Notes: generated from the sequence alone by a model not told the origin. A stretch of DNA of 64,000 nucleotides from Saccharopolyspora erythraea NRRL 2338 (GCF_000062885.1 NC_009142.1:3647584-3711583); one strand, 5' to 3'; positions 32,940 to 44,419 are shown, counted from the stretch's first letter. Made by a program: numbers and translations.

Positions 32940-34217
32940 TCAGGACAGCGTCGCGTCCAGCCCGGCGCGGATGCCCTGGCCGATGAGGTCGACCTGCTCC
33001 GTCGTGATCGTCAGCGGCGGGGAGACCGCCAGTGCGCTGCCCAGCGGGCGGGTGATGACACCGGCGGCGCGGATCGCCTGGTGCGCGCGCAGAACCAGCC
33101 CGGGTTCCTCGGCCAGCAGTGCGGCGTCGAGCTCCACCGCGCCCAGCAGGCCCACACCGCCGCGGGCCTCGCTGACGGCGGGGTGGTCGGTGAGCGACCG
33201 CAGCACGTCGAACAGCGGTTGCTCAAGCTCGCGGGAGCGGCCCAGCAGGTCCTCCCGTTCCAGGATGTCGAGGTTCGCCAGCGCCGCGGCGGCCACCGTC
33301 GGGTGCCCGGAGTAGGTGGGGCCGTGCCGGAACGGCCTGCCGCCGTCGGTCCAGAACGGCTCGGCGACCGAGCCCGCCGCGATGACCCCGCCGAGTGGGA
33401 GGTAGCCGCTGGTGACGCCCTTGGCGAAGGTGATCAGGTCCGGGCGCAGGTCGAAGCGCTGCGAGCCGAACCAGTGCCCGAGGCGGCCGAAACCGCAGAT
33501 GACCTCGTCGGCCACGAACAGCACGTCGTACTCGCGGCAGATCTTGGCGACCGCCTCCAGGTATCCCGGCTTGGGCGGGATGAGCCCGCCCGCGCCGATC
33601 ACCGGTTCGGCGAAGAAGGCGGCGACCCGGTCGGCGCCGAGCCGCTCGATCGCGTCCCGCAGGTCCTCGGGGTCCTCGTTGGAGACCCGCGTGGTGTCGG
33701 CGATCATCTCGCCGAAGCCGTCCCGGTTGGCCTGGATGCCCGCGATGCTCGTGCCCACGCCGTGGGTGCCGTGGTAGGCCTGCCCGCGGCTGAGCAGGTG
33801 GGTGCGCTGCGGCTGCCCGCGGTTGACCCAGTACAACCGGGCCAGCTTCGCGGCGGTCTCGATGGAGTCGGCGCCGCCGGAGGTGAAGAACACCCGCGCG
33901 TCGTCCATCGGCGCCAGCGCGGCCAGGCGGGCGGCCAGCTCCTCGGCGGGCCGGTTGGTGTAGTCGTTGAAGACGTTGAACGCGTCGAGCCTGCTCATCT
34001 GGGCGGCGACGGCGTCGGCGATCTCGCGCCTGCCGTGTCCGATGTTGACGTACCAGAGGCTCGCGGTGGCGTCCAGGTACTGCCGCCCGTCCTGGTCGTA
34101 GACCCACACCCCCTCGGCGCGGTCCACCAGGAAGGCCTGGTTCTTCACGTCCGCCATGTTCGCGAACGGGTGCCACAGCCGGGTGCTGGTCGTGTCCGGA
34201 CTGGCCGATGCCGACAT
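32940..34217 (-). CDS. Class III PLP-dependent aminotransferase
   Basis: The 425-residue enzyme of the omega-amino acid:pyruvate aminotransferase type has RLWHPFANMADVKNQAFLVDRAEGVWVYDQDGRQYLDATASLWYVNIGHG, FTSGGADSIETAAKLARLYW, VGTSIAGIQ, DEVICGFGRLGHWFG (Asp that binds the pyridine N near 236) and the PLP Lys in FAKGVTSGYLPLGG near 263. The ATG has GGAGGT six bases upstream. The amino donor cannot be fixed from sequence; beta-alanine, GABA or diamines are typical. It stands alone beside a Nudix gene on the same strand. Confidence 0.92.
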   Translation of the reverse strand: MSASASPDTTSTRLWHPFANMADVKNQAFLVDRAEGVWVYDQDGRQYLDATASLWYVNIGHGRREIADAVAAQMSRLDAFNVFNDYTNRPAEELAARLAALAPMDDARVFFTSGGADSIETAAKLARLYWVNRGQPQRTHLLSRGQAYHGTHGVGTSIAGIQANRDGFGEMIADTTRVSNEDPEDLRDAIERLGADRVAAFFAEPVIGAGGLIPPKPGYLEAVAKICREYDVLFVADEVICGFGRLGHWFGSQRFDLRPDLITFAKGVTSGYLPLGGVIAAGSVAEPFWTDGGRPFRHGPTYSGHPTVAAAALANLDILEREDLLGRSRELEQPLFDVLRSLTDHPAVSEARGGVGLLGAVELDAALLAEEPGLVLRAHQAIRAAGVITRPLGSALAVSPPLTITTEQVDLIGQGIRAGLDATLS

Positions 34218-34326
34218 GCTTGACCTCCTGCTCTCTCACCGGCCAGCCTGCCCTCCGGACGTGACGCCCGCTACTGGACGAAGTGGTGCGCCGCTGCGCC
34301 GGCGGTCTACAAACCGTCCACCCCCG

Positions 34327-34956
34327 TCAGCGCCAGGCGAAGACCGGCTGTTCCAGGTCGGCCACCCTGGTGTGCCGTCCGCGCAGGACGACCTCGGTGA
34401 ACTGGTGCACCACCGCCGCGGTCGGCGCGTGCACCAGCACGCCCAGCAGCGGCAGCTGGATGACCGGCCGGTCGGACTCGGGGATGCTGATGAAGCGCGG
34501 TGCCACGTCCAGCTCGGGCAGGCCGATCCGGTGCACCCTGGCCACCTCGGCCGGGTTCGGTTCCAGGCGGTCCACCGCGCCGATCCAGAGCACCACCGGG
34601 GTGATGACGTAGCCGGAGCGGGTCGCGTAGTCGTCGAGCCGCCCCAGCACCGCCTCCGGCCCCATCCGCACGCCGAGCTCCTCGTGCAGTTCCCGCAGCG
34701 CCGCCTGCTCGGCGTCCTCGCCGGGGTCGATCCGCCCGCCCGGCAGGGCGAACTGGCCGGCGTGGGTGCGCAGCGTCGCCGCCCGCTCGGTCAGCCAGAT
34801 GCCCGGTCCGTCGCCGTGGTCGACCAGGGCGAGGGCGACCGCGGCGGCCCGCAGGCCCCGGGCGGGCAGGGGTTCGGCCGGGAACCGCCGCAGTCGGTCC
34901 GCGATCTCCTCCCGTGCGAGCACCCGCGCCGGCCCGGGCCGTGGTTCCTCTGCCAT
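34327..34956 (-). CDS. Nudix hydrolase, CoA pyrophosphatase type
   Basis: The 209-residue protein has the Nudix box GGRIDPGEDAEQAALRELHEELGV (near 73-96) with all Glu ligands. The N-terminal RAAAVALALVDHGDGPGIWLTERAATLRTHAGQFALPGG, which contains the LTERA-LRxHxGQxxLPGG signature seen in CoA pyrophosphatases (NudL/Pcd1), supports hydrolysis of CoA and its esters. The ATG has GGGAGGA upstream. It lies in the same direction as the aminotransferase, about 110 bases before it. Confidence 0.9.
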   Translation of the reverse strand: MAEEPRPGPARVLAREEIADRLRRFPAEPLPARGLRAAAVALALVDHGDGPGIWLTERAATLRTHAGQFALPGGRIDPGEDAEQAALRELHEELGVRMGPEAVLGRLDDYATRSGYVITPVVLWIGAVDRLEPNPAEVARVHRIGLPELDVAPRFISIPESDRPVIQLPLLGVLVHAPTAAVVHQFTEVVLRGRHTRVADLEQPVFAWR

Positions 34957-35052
34957 GGAGCGGTTCCTCCCGTCGCGGCCACCGCGAAGACGTCACAGGA
35001 GTCTAAGCCGGTGTCAACACCGGCGACCTGATGAGTCCACTTCGGACTGAAC

Positions 35053-36879
<1,827 letters not shown>

Positions 36880-37516
36880 GCGGCGATCGTACGGGTGGCG
36901 CACGACAGCCACGCGTGCCGGTGCGACCGGCGCGTGGGTCGGCGGGGGCGCACGCAGGCGGGAGCCGTGGCCGGCTTCGGTGCCCACAGGCAGCGGATGG
37001 CCAGCGCCCCCGCCACTCCGAGCACGATGCCGCCGAGCACGTCGCTTGGCCAGTGCACCCCGGTGTGCAGGCGCGAGTAGGCCACCGCTGCCGCCAGCGG
37101 CGCGACCGCGAGCCCCAGGCCGGTGCGTTCCATCGCCATCGCGGTGACCACCGCCGCGGCGGAGGCGGCGTGACCGGACGGGAACGAGGACGAGCGCGGC
37201 GTGGATGCGGACCTGCGGATGCCGCGCGCCAGGACCGACCTCGGGCGGCGCCGGTGGCGAACCGGCTTCACGCAGACGTGGATCGCCAGGCTCGTCGTCG
37301 CCACCGAGAGCATCGCCCGCACGGCCGCGCGCCGCCACGTGCCCGCGTGCGTGGCCATGGCGCACGACAGCGCCGTCCACAGCAGGCCGTCGTCGGCCGC
37401 GGCACCGAGTGCGTCCAGCGCCCGGTTCGCGCGCGGCGAGGCCGGAACCGCGACGCAGTAGCGCAGCAGCCGCCGGTCGACGTCGCCGAACGCGCGACGC
37501 GGCGAAGGGCGCCGCC

Positions 37517-37801
37517 TCATGACCGCCGCTCGTCCGCACCGGGGCGTCGCCGGTGCCGCCCCACGTCGGCGCGCTCGGAGCGGACCCGGATCGTCGGCGG
37601 TCGCCGCGGTGGGACGTCGGAAGGCCGCGCGCGTGCGAGCGAACCGAACAGCAGGCGCAGCCCGGCGCGTACGAGGTCCCCCGGCAGAGTCGTCACGTCG
37701 AGCTCGACGGTCGCGTGCACGTGCAGCGCGTCCGGTCCGCGTCCCGCCGTGACGACCACACGCGACCCGCGCCGCCGGTCCGGAGATCGGGATGTCGCCA
37801 T
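37517..37801 (-). CDS. Small basic hypothetical protein coupled to PAP2
   Basis: The 94-residue Arg-rich protein reads [45 protein letters not shown] at its centre, with a Pro/Arg-rich tail. I do not recognise the family. The start has GGAGG upstream, and the 4-base overlap with the PAP2 gene supports it as a real gene. Confidence 0.6.
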   Translation of the reverse strand: MATSRSPDRRRGSRVVVTAGRGPDALHVHATVELDVTTLPGDLVRAGLRLLFGSLARARPSDVPPRRPPTIRVRSERADVGRHRRRPGADERRS

Positions 37802-38191
37802 GGCGTGCCTCCAACGGCCGGGTTCCGCCGCTGGAAGAACTGTAGTCCTGCGCGAGGTCGTCGGCACACCACTGCGTGGACGTGCGAACGGCCTACCAGG
37901 CCCGAGGCGATTTCCGTTCCGGGGAACGGTCCGCGGCGGATGGCAGCGGACCGTTCCCGCGGTTCTCGTCGAATCCGGGTCGGCGGGCGGAAGCGGAACG
38001 CCATTCGTCCGCAATTGTCCCCGGGGGCGTCCGCCGCGTCCGCAATGCGAAGGTCCGGCCTTTGGGAGAAACGGTCGCTGATATCAGTGCTCGACTATGC
38101 GTTCCGCGACCCCTTTCGCCGACCAGTGGCGCGCACCGGCGCTTTCGAACAGATGCGGAACGTTTCCGCTGTCGGTGCCGGACGCAGCCGA
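37802..38191. other. 390-base region without a supported gene
   Basis: I see no frame with family support. The main structure is the 13-base-pair hairpin listed separately. Promoter elements for the 94-residue gene must lie at its left end, but none is clear. Confidence 0.5.
37922..37958. terminator. 13-base-pair hairpin, possible terminator
   Basis: GGGAACGGTCCGC and GCGGACCGTTCCC form a perfect stem with an 11-base loop. It lies between the small Arg-rich gene and the gene ending at 38192; it may end transcription of the latter or mark an mRNA structure. Confidence 0.5.
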
Positions 38192-38608
38192 TCAGGACGC
38201 GGCGAGCAGATCGGCTCGTTCGCGCCACCGGCGCGGCGGTTGGTTCAGCGGGGGCGTGACCGGCGTCGCGCCGCAGCGGGAGTCGCTGCTCGGGAGCACG
38301 ATCCCCGCGTCGGGCGACGGGTGCGCCTCGGGGCCGCGCAGCAGGTAGCCGGGTGTCGGCTCCTCCACGTAAAGGTCGTGGAAGTTGACGTGCTTGACCC
38401 GGTAGAACTCACCTCCGACGCCCCGCAGCATCCAATCTCCGACGAAATTGTGCTGAACGCCGTTGACGTTGACGTAGCGCACGGCGCAGTGGCCCTGGAC
38501 ATAGGCCACTTCGCCCGAACACCACGCCGCGACATCGACCACGTTCCATGTCGAGATCCGGACGGCCTCCACCGTGAGAGGCCGTTTGCGGTAGTACCTG
38601 ACCTGCAC
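38192..38608 (-). CDS. Phage-protein-like hypothetical
   Basis: The 138-residue protein starts VQVRYYRKRPLTVEAVRISTWNVVDVAAWCSGEVAYVQGHCAVRYVNVNGVQHNFVGDWMLRGVGGEFYRVKHVNFHDLYVEE. The YYRKRPLxVEA opening and the GDWMLRGVGGEFY stretch are typical of a small protein family found in phages and scattered in bacterial chromosomes; its role is unknown. The C-terminal 40 residues are Pro/Arg-rich. A GTG start has AGGAG upstream. No other phage gene is nearby. Confidence 0.75.
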   Translation of the reverse strand: MQVRYYRKRPLTVEAVRISTWNVVDVAAWCSGEVAYVQGHCAVRYVNVNGVQHNFVGDWMLRGVGGEFYRVKHVNFHDLYVEEPTPGYLLRGPEAHPSPDAGIVLPSSDSRCGATPVTPPLNQPPRRWRERADLLAAS

Positions 38609-38877
38609 AGTTCTCCTAGACGAGTCTCCAACTCGAAGTGGGCACCAGGCGTGGCTGGAATTCACCCGATCGGGATGTCAAGAACTCAACTCCGCGAGGA
38701 TGTGGCGTTGAGAAATGACTTCCCTCGGGTGCTATTTGTACGGCATCCCGGAAACGGGTTGACGCCCACCTGACCCGAACGCCCGCGGCGTGCGCTGTCG
38801 CCGCAATTACCCGCCATTCCGGCACCGGCCGGGCTCGTGCGGCGGCGCCTTGCGAGCGCGCGCCCGCGACGCCGTCC

Positions 38878-40134
38878 TCAGCGCCGGACCGCGGTGCCGC
38901 GGTCCATGATCCGCACGATGTTGGCCGGGTGCAGGAAGTCCTCGACGCGCGTGCTGCCCGCGATGACACCCGCCAGCTCGTCGGCGACGTCCTGGGTGGT
39001 CCCGATGGCGGGCACCAGCCGCGCCACGGCGCCTCCGAACGAGGCCGGGCACGCCTGTTCGCAGGTGAAGTCCAGCAGCGCCGCGCGGGCGGCGTTGCGG
39101 CGGTCCTCGTAGCGGGCCAGCGCCCGCTCCATCGGGGTCAGCCCGGTCAGCCCGGCGTGCACGGCCGCGGCCAGCGCCTGGGCGTCGGTGAACGCCTCGG
39201 AGATGCCCCACGCGGTGATCGGGTCCTTGTGGTGCGCCGCGTCCCCGGCCAGCGCCCATCCCGGCCCGTGCGAACGCCGGGTGAAGTTGCGCAGGCTCGC
39301 CGCGGTGTGGAACCGGCCTTCGCGGCTCCCGGTCCCGATGCGTTCGGCGACTTCGGGCACGCCGCGGAGCGCGCGCAGGTAGTAGCGCTCCGCTTCACCG
39401 CGGTGCGCCGCGAAATCCGGTCGGGGGAAGCTCAGCGACACGACCGTCCGCTCGTCGTGCGTGGGCCACAGCGACACCGCCGCGCGGTGGTGGAAGTGGG
39501 CTTGCACGCCTTGCACCGGCACGTCCGACCAGTAGTCGTAGGAGATCGCCGCCAGCGCGCCGCGGTCCTCGACGAGCGGGGCGCGCACGGCGCGGGCCAC
39601 GGTGGAGTTGCGGCCGTCGGCGCCGATCACCAGGCGGGAACGCACCACGACGGCACGTCCGTCGCGGCTCTGGCCGACCACGCCGCGCACGCGGCCGTCC
39701 TCCCGCAGCACGTCGCGCACGGCGAAGCCTTCCCGCAGCTCGGCGCCCGCAGTACGTGCGGCGCGGGTGAGCAACGCGTCGAGGACCGTGCGGCGGGGCG
39801 CGAACGTGGTGGCGGTACCGCGCGGCGTGGTCGGCTCCCCGGAGAACGTGGTGGAGCCGAAGCACAGCGAGATCCGCCGGATCGGAGGGCAGCCCGTGGC
39901 CATCAGGTCGGGCAGCAGACCCCACTTCGACAGCAGTTCGATGCCGGGGCGCAGGATCCAGTGCGTCGACATGGTGTCGCTGGGGAAGCGGGCCCGGTCC
40001 AGCAGCAGTACCGAATGTCCCGCGCGGGCGAGCAGCATCGCCAGCGGTGCTCCGGCGCACCGCGCTCCGACCACGATCACGTCGTAGTGCTTCGATGCCG
40101 GCGAGGAATCGCCGTCCGCGTCGAGCTCGCCCAT
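38878..40134 (-). CDS. FAD-dependent monooxygenase/reductase (GGR/PHBH-like)
   Basis: The 418-residue flavoprotein has an N-terminal Rossmann dinucleotide fold, YDVIVVGARCAGAPLAMLLARAGHSVLLLDRARFPSDTMSTHWI, the middle GADGRNSTVARAV and the FAD-binding GDAAHHKDPITAWGISEAFTDAQALA. The second Gly of the first motif is replaced by Arg-Cys, as in many geranylgeranyl-reductase-like and halogenase relatives. It uses FAD and NAD(P)H, with unknown substrate. The ATG gives a normal N-terminus. It is divergent from the spermidine-synthase-like gene. Confidence 0.9.
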   Translation of the reverse strand: MGELDADGDSSPASKHYDVIVVGARCAGAPLAMLLARAGHSVLLLDRARFPSDTMSTHWILRPGIELLSKWGLLPDLMATGCPPIRRISLCFGSTTFSGEPTTPRGTATTFAPRRTVLDALLTRAARTAGAELREGFAVRDVLREDGRVRGVVGQSRDGRAVVVRSRLVIGADGRNSTVARAVRAPLVEDRGALAAISYDYWSDVPVQGVQAHFHHRAAVSLWPTHDERTVVSLSFPRPDFAAHRGEAERYYLRALRGVPEVAERIGTGSREGRFHTAASLRNFTRRSHGPGWALAGDAAHHKDPITAWGISEAFTDAQALAAAVHAGLTGLTPMERALARYEDRRNAARAALLDFTCEQACPASFGGAVARLVPAIGTTQDVADELAGVIAGSTRVEDFLHPANIVRIMDRGTAVRR

Positions 40135-40346
40135 CCGGCCACGGTAAGCGCACGCGTGCGAAACCGCTGGCCGAGCGCTTTTCCGGCTCGGAAAAGGGCA
40201 TCGGCGCTGTCCACTTGGGACACCCTGGTCGATCGTGGGTTCGAAAACGGGCGTCGCGCGTCGAAGCCGTCGTATCACGCCGAGCCCGACTCGATCTGTG
40301 TCCCAGGTCACCCTACCGGCCAGTAACATCTGGGCGGGGAACTGTG

Positions 40347-40352
40347 TAACGT
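40347..40352 (+). promoter_or_regulatory. TAACGT -10 box, leaderless promoter
   Basis: TAACGT ends six bases before ATG 40359, so the transcript should begin at or near the start codon. No good -35 is visible at 17 bases. Confidence 0.45.
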
Positions 40353-40358
40353 GACCGC

Positions 40359-41090
40359 ATGGAGATGTTCCGGGCCCCCGAGGCGGCCGCCGACGTGAAC
40401 GCCGCCGCGCACAGCCGCGTCGCGACCGCGACCTCCGAGCGCGGCGAGGTGGTGCTGCTGCGCCGTGGCGACGACGGTGCGCTGGAGCTGCGGGTCAACG
40501 GCGTTTTCGTGATGGACACGGTGCACACGTCCAGCGAACGCCTGCTCGCGACCACGGCGCTGACCGCCAGCCTGGCCGGTCGCGCCCCCGGTGCACCGGT
40601 GCGGGTGCTGATCGGCGGACTGGGCCTCGGCTTCACCCTCCAGGAGGTCCTCGCCGACCGCCGCGTCACCGCGGCGCACGTCGTGGAGATCGAGCCCGCT
40701 GTCGTGCGGTGGCACCAGGAGGGACTGGTCCCCGACACCGCCGGCGCCTTCGGCGACAAGCGGGTCGAGGTGACGGTGGGGGACGTCCGCGAAGTCCTCG
40801 CGCGGCTGGACCCGACCTCGGTCGACGTGCTGCTGCTCGACGTCGACAACGGGCCGGGCTTCCTGGTCCACGACGACAACGCAGGGCTGTACCGCCGCGA
40901 GTTCCTGGAGCTGTGCCGGGAGAAACTGGTCGCCGACGGTTGTCTGGCGATCTGGTCGGCCGGCCCGTCGGCCGAGCTGGAGTCGATGCTGGGCGCGGTC
41001 TTCGCCGACAGCCAGCAGGTCGCCATCCCGGTCGTGTTCGGCGAGCGCGCCACGACCTACCACCTGTACATCGCCCGCAAGCACGTCTGA
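40359..41090 (+). CDS. Spermidine synthase-like (PAPT fold) protein
   Basis: The 243-residue protein has the class I methyltransferase/aminopropyltransferase fold: VNGVFVMDTVHTSSERLLA, the nucleotide motif VRVLIGGLGLGFTLQEVL, VVEIEPAVVRWH and DVLLLDVDNGPGFLVHDDN. It is shorter than true spermidine synthases, and I cannot confirm the aminopropyl donor site, so it may be a non-polyamine methyltransferase-like protein common in actinobacteria. Start fits a leaderless mRNA. Confidence 0.85.
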   Translation: MEMFRAPEAAADVNAAAHSRVATATSERGEVVLLRRGDDGALELRVNGVFVMDTVHTSSERLLATTALTASLAGRAPGAPVRVLIGGLGLGFTLQEVLADRRVTAAHVVEIEPAVVRWHQEGLVPDTAGAFGDKRVEVTVGDVREVLARLDPTSVDVLLLDVDNGPGFLVHDDNAGLYRREFLELCREKLVADGCLAIWSAGPSAELESMLGAVFADSQQVAIPVVFGERATTYHLYIARKHV

Positions 41091-41095
41091 GTGCC

Positions 41096-41176
41096 ACTCG
41101 CCTTGCGCGGCGGTTCCTGTTGCGAGGGTGGGCCGAGCGGCTGCGCCGCTTCGAAGATCGGAGACAGGCGCTGAGC
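41096..41176. repeat. Dispersed intergenic repeat, copy C
   Basis: The segment from GTTGCGAGGGTGGGCC through the hairpin AGCGGCTGCGCCGCT to CGAAGATCGGAGACAGGC matches the right end of copy B with only a few changes. It begins soon after the stop codon of the spermidine-synthase-like gene. Confidence 0.7.
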
Positions 41177-41284
41177 GTGCTCCCACGGGGTGGGAATGCG
41201 CCCCGGACCGCAGGCTTCGGGCGCGGGTGCGGCGGGGCCGTGCCATGCTCGCCGCAGCGGTGATCTTCACAGGCGGGGAGTGGT

Positions 41285-43981
41285 GTGGTGCGTGCGGCTG
41301 GCTTCGGTACTGTGCTCCTGCTGGCGACGACGGCCGTGGCCGCCGGAGGTCCCGCGCACGCGGCGGGTCCTGCTCCCGCGGCCGCCACCCGCGCGAGCGG
41401 CCCCGCCGCCGAGGCGGACCTCGGCGTGCTGTTCGTCGGTGCGCACCCCGACGACGAGGCGTCGCTGCTGTCGACCTTCGGGCTCTGGGGGCACGAGCAC
41501 GGCGTCCGCAGCGGCGTCGTGACCATCACGCGCGGCGAGGGCGGCGGCAACGCGGTCGGTCCGGAGGAAGGGCCCGCGCTGGGACTGCTGCGGGAGGCCG
41601 AGGAGCGGCGCGCGGTGGCCGGTGCGGGCGTCACCGACGTCTACAACCTCGACGAGCCCGACCTGTACTACACCGTGAGCGCGCCGCTGACCGCGCGGGC
41701 GTGGGGCCATGACGACGTGCTCGGCAAGCTGGTGCGGGTGGTGCGCCAGACCCGGCCGGGGGTCGTGGTCACGATGGATCCGGCGCCCGCACCCGGAAAC
41801 CACGGCAACCACCAGTACGCGGCGCGGCTGGCGCTGGAGGCCTACCGGCTGGCCGCCGATCCGGCCGCCTTCCCCGAGCAGATCGACCGCGAGGGCCTGG
41901 GGCCGTGGTCGGTGCGCAGGGTCCTCTCAAACGCGGCCGGCGCGGACGAGGAGCTGCGCGGGCCCGACTGCGAGAGCCGGACCGCCCAGGCGGGCTCGCC
42001 GGGGCCGGAGTACTTCGTCTGGGGTGGCCGCCGCGCTCCCGGCGGCATCACCTGGGAGCAGCGGGAAAGGCTGTCCGAGCGCGAGTACGCGACCCAGGGG
42101 TGGGCGTCGCGCCCGAACGTGCCGGAGGACCCGGCCGAGATCGGCTGCGACCACCTCACCGAGCTCGCCAACCGCGCCCCGCACGTGCCCGGCGCGCGCG
42201 GGCCGGAGGCGCCGCTGGTAGGCGCGCTACTGCCCGCGCCGGGCGGGCTTCCGCTCGGCACGGCGGTTTCGGCCACGGCCGAGCGCCCGCACGTCATCGC
42301 CGGGGAGCGGTTCGGCGTCCGGGTCGGGCTCTCGGCAGGCGAGCGCGCTCTGCCCGGCGGCACCGTCACGCTGGAGCTTCCGCCGGGATGGCAGGTCGAA
42401 GGCGACGGGTCGTTCGCGGCGTTGCCGCCGGGTGCGAGCGCGGGTGTCGAGTTCACCGTCACCGTCCCGGTGGACCAGCGCGCCGGACGGGTGGCGCTTC
42501 CGGTGCGGGTGCTCTCCGGCGGCGAGCAGGGGACCGCTGAGCTGCGGCTCGACGTCGTCCCGCCCGTCGTCGCCGAGCAGTCGCCGCTGCCCGCCGTCGC
42601 CGACTTCCAGCGGTGGACCGTCGAACAGGGCCTGCCCGCCCTGCGCGACGCGCTGGCACCGGTCTGGACGATCCCCGCGGGTGGCGCGCGCGAGGTCCCC
42701 GTCGTGATCCGCAACCACGCCCGCTCCCCGCAGTCGGGCGTCGTGCGCGTCGAACCGCCGGAGGGATTCGCGGTCGGCGATCCCGAGCGGTGGTTCGACG
42801 CCCTCGCGCCCGGCGCCACCGAGAGCGTCGCCTTCGACGTGCGCAGCACCGACCCGCACGCGCCGACAGGCATGCGGGGCGGTGACCACCCGTACGCGCT
42901 GACCGCACAGCCCGACGGCGGGCCGGCCGCGCGGAGCGAGCCGGCGCTGGAAGTCGTCCCCGCCGCCGCGGTTCCCGCCACGACGGCGCCACCGGCGGTC
43001 GACGGCCGGGCCGGTGCCGAGGAGTACCCCGGCCCGGCGCTGGAGCTGTCCGCTCGCTGGGAGGGCGACGAGTGCGCCTCGCGCGATGACTGCTCGGCCA
43101 CCGCGAAGCTCGCCCGGCACGGCGACGTGCTGCACGTGCTGGTCGACGTCGTGGACGACGTGCGCGGCCGCGCGCTCGCGGCGCGGGACTGCAAACGCCA
43201 CTGGCGCACCGACGCGGTGGAGATCGCCATCGACCCGAAGGGCGGCTCGGAGAACACCTCCAGCACCTTCAAGCTCGCGGTGCTTCCCCGCACCGAAGCA
43301 GGCCCGCCCTGCCACTTCCGCGACGCCGACAACCACCAGGGACCGGGAGCGGAGACGGCGCCGGGCGTGCGCATCGCGTCGGTGGAGCGAGACGGCGGCT
43401 ACACCGTCGAGGCGGCCATCCCGCTGTCGGCGCTGCCCGGTTCGGCCGACCCGGCGCGGATGGGCCTGGACCTGCTCGTCTACGACTCCGACACCGACGA
43501 CCTGACCGGCCAGACCCGCATCGGCTGGTCGGCCTGGGGCGGGGTGCAGGGCGACCCGTACCGCTGGGGACGGGTGGTGCTGGAGGGCCTGCCGGGTGGC
43601 GAACCGGTGCCGGCACCGGAGCCCCGGCTGCCGCTCGACGCCCTGGCCTCGGTCGCCTCCCCGGGATCGCTCGCGCAGTCCGTCCGGCTGGGTACCGCGC
43701 CCGGCGGTGCTCGCCCGGCCGGCGACTTCGCGGCGCGGCTCGTGGACGCCCGGACGGCACACGGCGAGGTCCACGCGAAGCTGACGGTGAACACCCCCGG
43801 CACGGTCCACGTCTTCGTCCTGGACCCGGCCGGCGTGGTCGTGGCCGACCAGGTCGTACCGGTGGAACCAGGTGAGCGCCAGGTCGTGCTGGCGGTGCCG
43901 CACGGCTCGGGTTCCCGGGTGCTGGCCGGATTCACGACGCCCGACGGGGCCACCGCCGCATCCGCTGCCGACGTCCGCTGA
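41285..43981 (+). CDS. Secreted PIG-L deacetylase with NEW3 and CBM9-like modules
   Basis: The 898-residue protein starts with a signal peptide (FGTVLLLATTAVAAGGPAHAAG). Residues about 45-300 are a PIG-L/LmbE deacetylase: VGAHPDDEASLL (zinc ligands His-Asp-Asp), TITRGEGGGNAVGPE, and the MDPAPAPGNHGNHQYAARLALEAYR stretch (His ligand). After that come an Ig-like region, an NPCBM-associated NEW3-like domain near 460-550, and a CBM9/DOMON-like module near 575-780 with DDVRGRALAARDCKRHWRTDAVEIAIDP. A basic-acidic C-terminal region follows. It probably deacetylates N-acetyl sugars on extracellular glycans or antibiotics; the actual substrate is unknown. Confidence 0.9.
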   Translation: MVRAAGFGTVLLLATTAVAAGGPAHAAGPAPAAATRASGPAAEADLGVLFVGAHPDDEASLLSTFGLWGHEHGVRSGVVTITRGEGGGNAVGPEEGPALGLLREAEERRAVAGAGVTDVYNLDEPDLYYTVSAPLTARAWGHDDVLGKLVRVVRQTRPGVVVTMDPAPAPGNHGNHQYAARLALEAYRLAADPAAFPEQIDREGLGPWSVRRVLSNAAGADEELRGPDCESRTAQAGSPGPEYFVWGGRRAPGGITWEQRERLSEREYATQGWASRPNVPEDPAEIGCDHLTELANRAPHVPGARGPEAPLVGALLPAPGGLPLGTAVSATAERPHVIAGERFGVRVGLSAGERALPGGTVTLELPPGWQVEGDGSFAALPPGASAGVEFTVTVPVDQRAGRVALPVRVLSGGEQGTAELRLDVVPPVVAEQSPLPAVADFQRWTVEQGLPALRDALAPVWTIPAGGAREVPVVIRNHARSPQSGVVRVEPPEGFAVGDPERWFDALAPGATESVAFDVRSTDPHAPTGMRGGDHPYALTAQPDGGPAARSEPALEVVPAAAVPATTAPPAVDGRAGAEEYPGPALELSARWEGDECASRDDCSATAKLARHGDVLHVLVDVVDDVRGRALAARDCKRHWRTDAVEIAIDPKGGSENTSSTFKLAVLPRTEAGPPCHFRDADNHQGPGAETAPGVRIASVERDGGYTVEAAIPLSALPGSADPARMGLDLLVYDSDTDDLTGQTRIGWSAWGGVQGDPYRWGRVVLEGLPGGEPVPAPEPRLPLDALASVASPGSLAQSVRLGTAPGGARPAGDFAARLVDARTAHGEVHAKLTVNTPGTVHVFVLDPAGVVVADQVVPVEPGERQVVLAVPHGSGSRVLAGFTTPDGATAASAADVR

Positions 43982-44028
43982 CCCCTGATGCAGATCGACG
44001 ATCAGCGGCCTCCCCGCGGCCCGGGAGG

Positions 44029-44376
44029 TCAGCGGTGGCTGAGCACGTTGACCACCCGGCCGTTGGGGTCGCGCACGAAGAACCGCCGCACGCCCCACTC
44101 CTCGTCCTGCAGGGGGTGGACGATCTCCGCGCCGCTGTCCCGCACCGCCGCGTAGGCCGCGTCCACGTCGTCGACCTCGACGCTCATGTCGGGGTTGACC
44201 GGCGCGGTCTTGTCGCTGGTCATGAAGCTGACCTGGGCAGCGGGCGTGGACGGGGAGGCCATGGTCACGATCCAGCCGTGGTTCATGACCTCCTCGAAGC
44301 CCAGCAGGCCGTAGAACTCGCGGCTTTCCTCCGCGGCCTCTGACGAGATGACGGGCATGACGCGGCGAACGGCCAT
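44029..44376 (-). CDS. VOC (glyoxalase/bleomycin-resistance) family protein
   Basis: The 115-residue single-domain VOC protein has RRVMPVISSEAAEESREFYGLLGFEEVMNHGWIVTMA, MSVEVDDVDAAYAAVRDSGAEIVHPLQDEEWGVRRFFVRDPNGRVVNVLSH, with the usual Glu/Asp-Pro-Asp-Gly-Arg end. These bind metals or drugs. The ATG has GGAG upstream. It converges on the PIG-L gene. The metal His of many members is not clearly preserved at the N-terminus, so it may be a binding protein. Confidence 0.9.
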   Translation of the reverse strand: MAVRRVMPVISSEAAEESREFYGLLGFEEVMNHGWIVTMASPSTPAAQVSFMTSDKTAPVNPDMSVEVDDVDAAYAAVRDSGAEIVHPLQDEEWGVRRFFVRDPNGRVVNVLSHR

Positions 44377-44419
44377 CGCGGACTCCAGGTGAACGTGTCT
44401 CCAAGGCTTTCCAGGAGTA

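Noticed and set aside
42227-44404. A long minus-strand frame across the PIG-L gene
   Set aside because: Antisense shadow of PIG-L and of the VOC gene; no domain.
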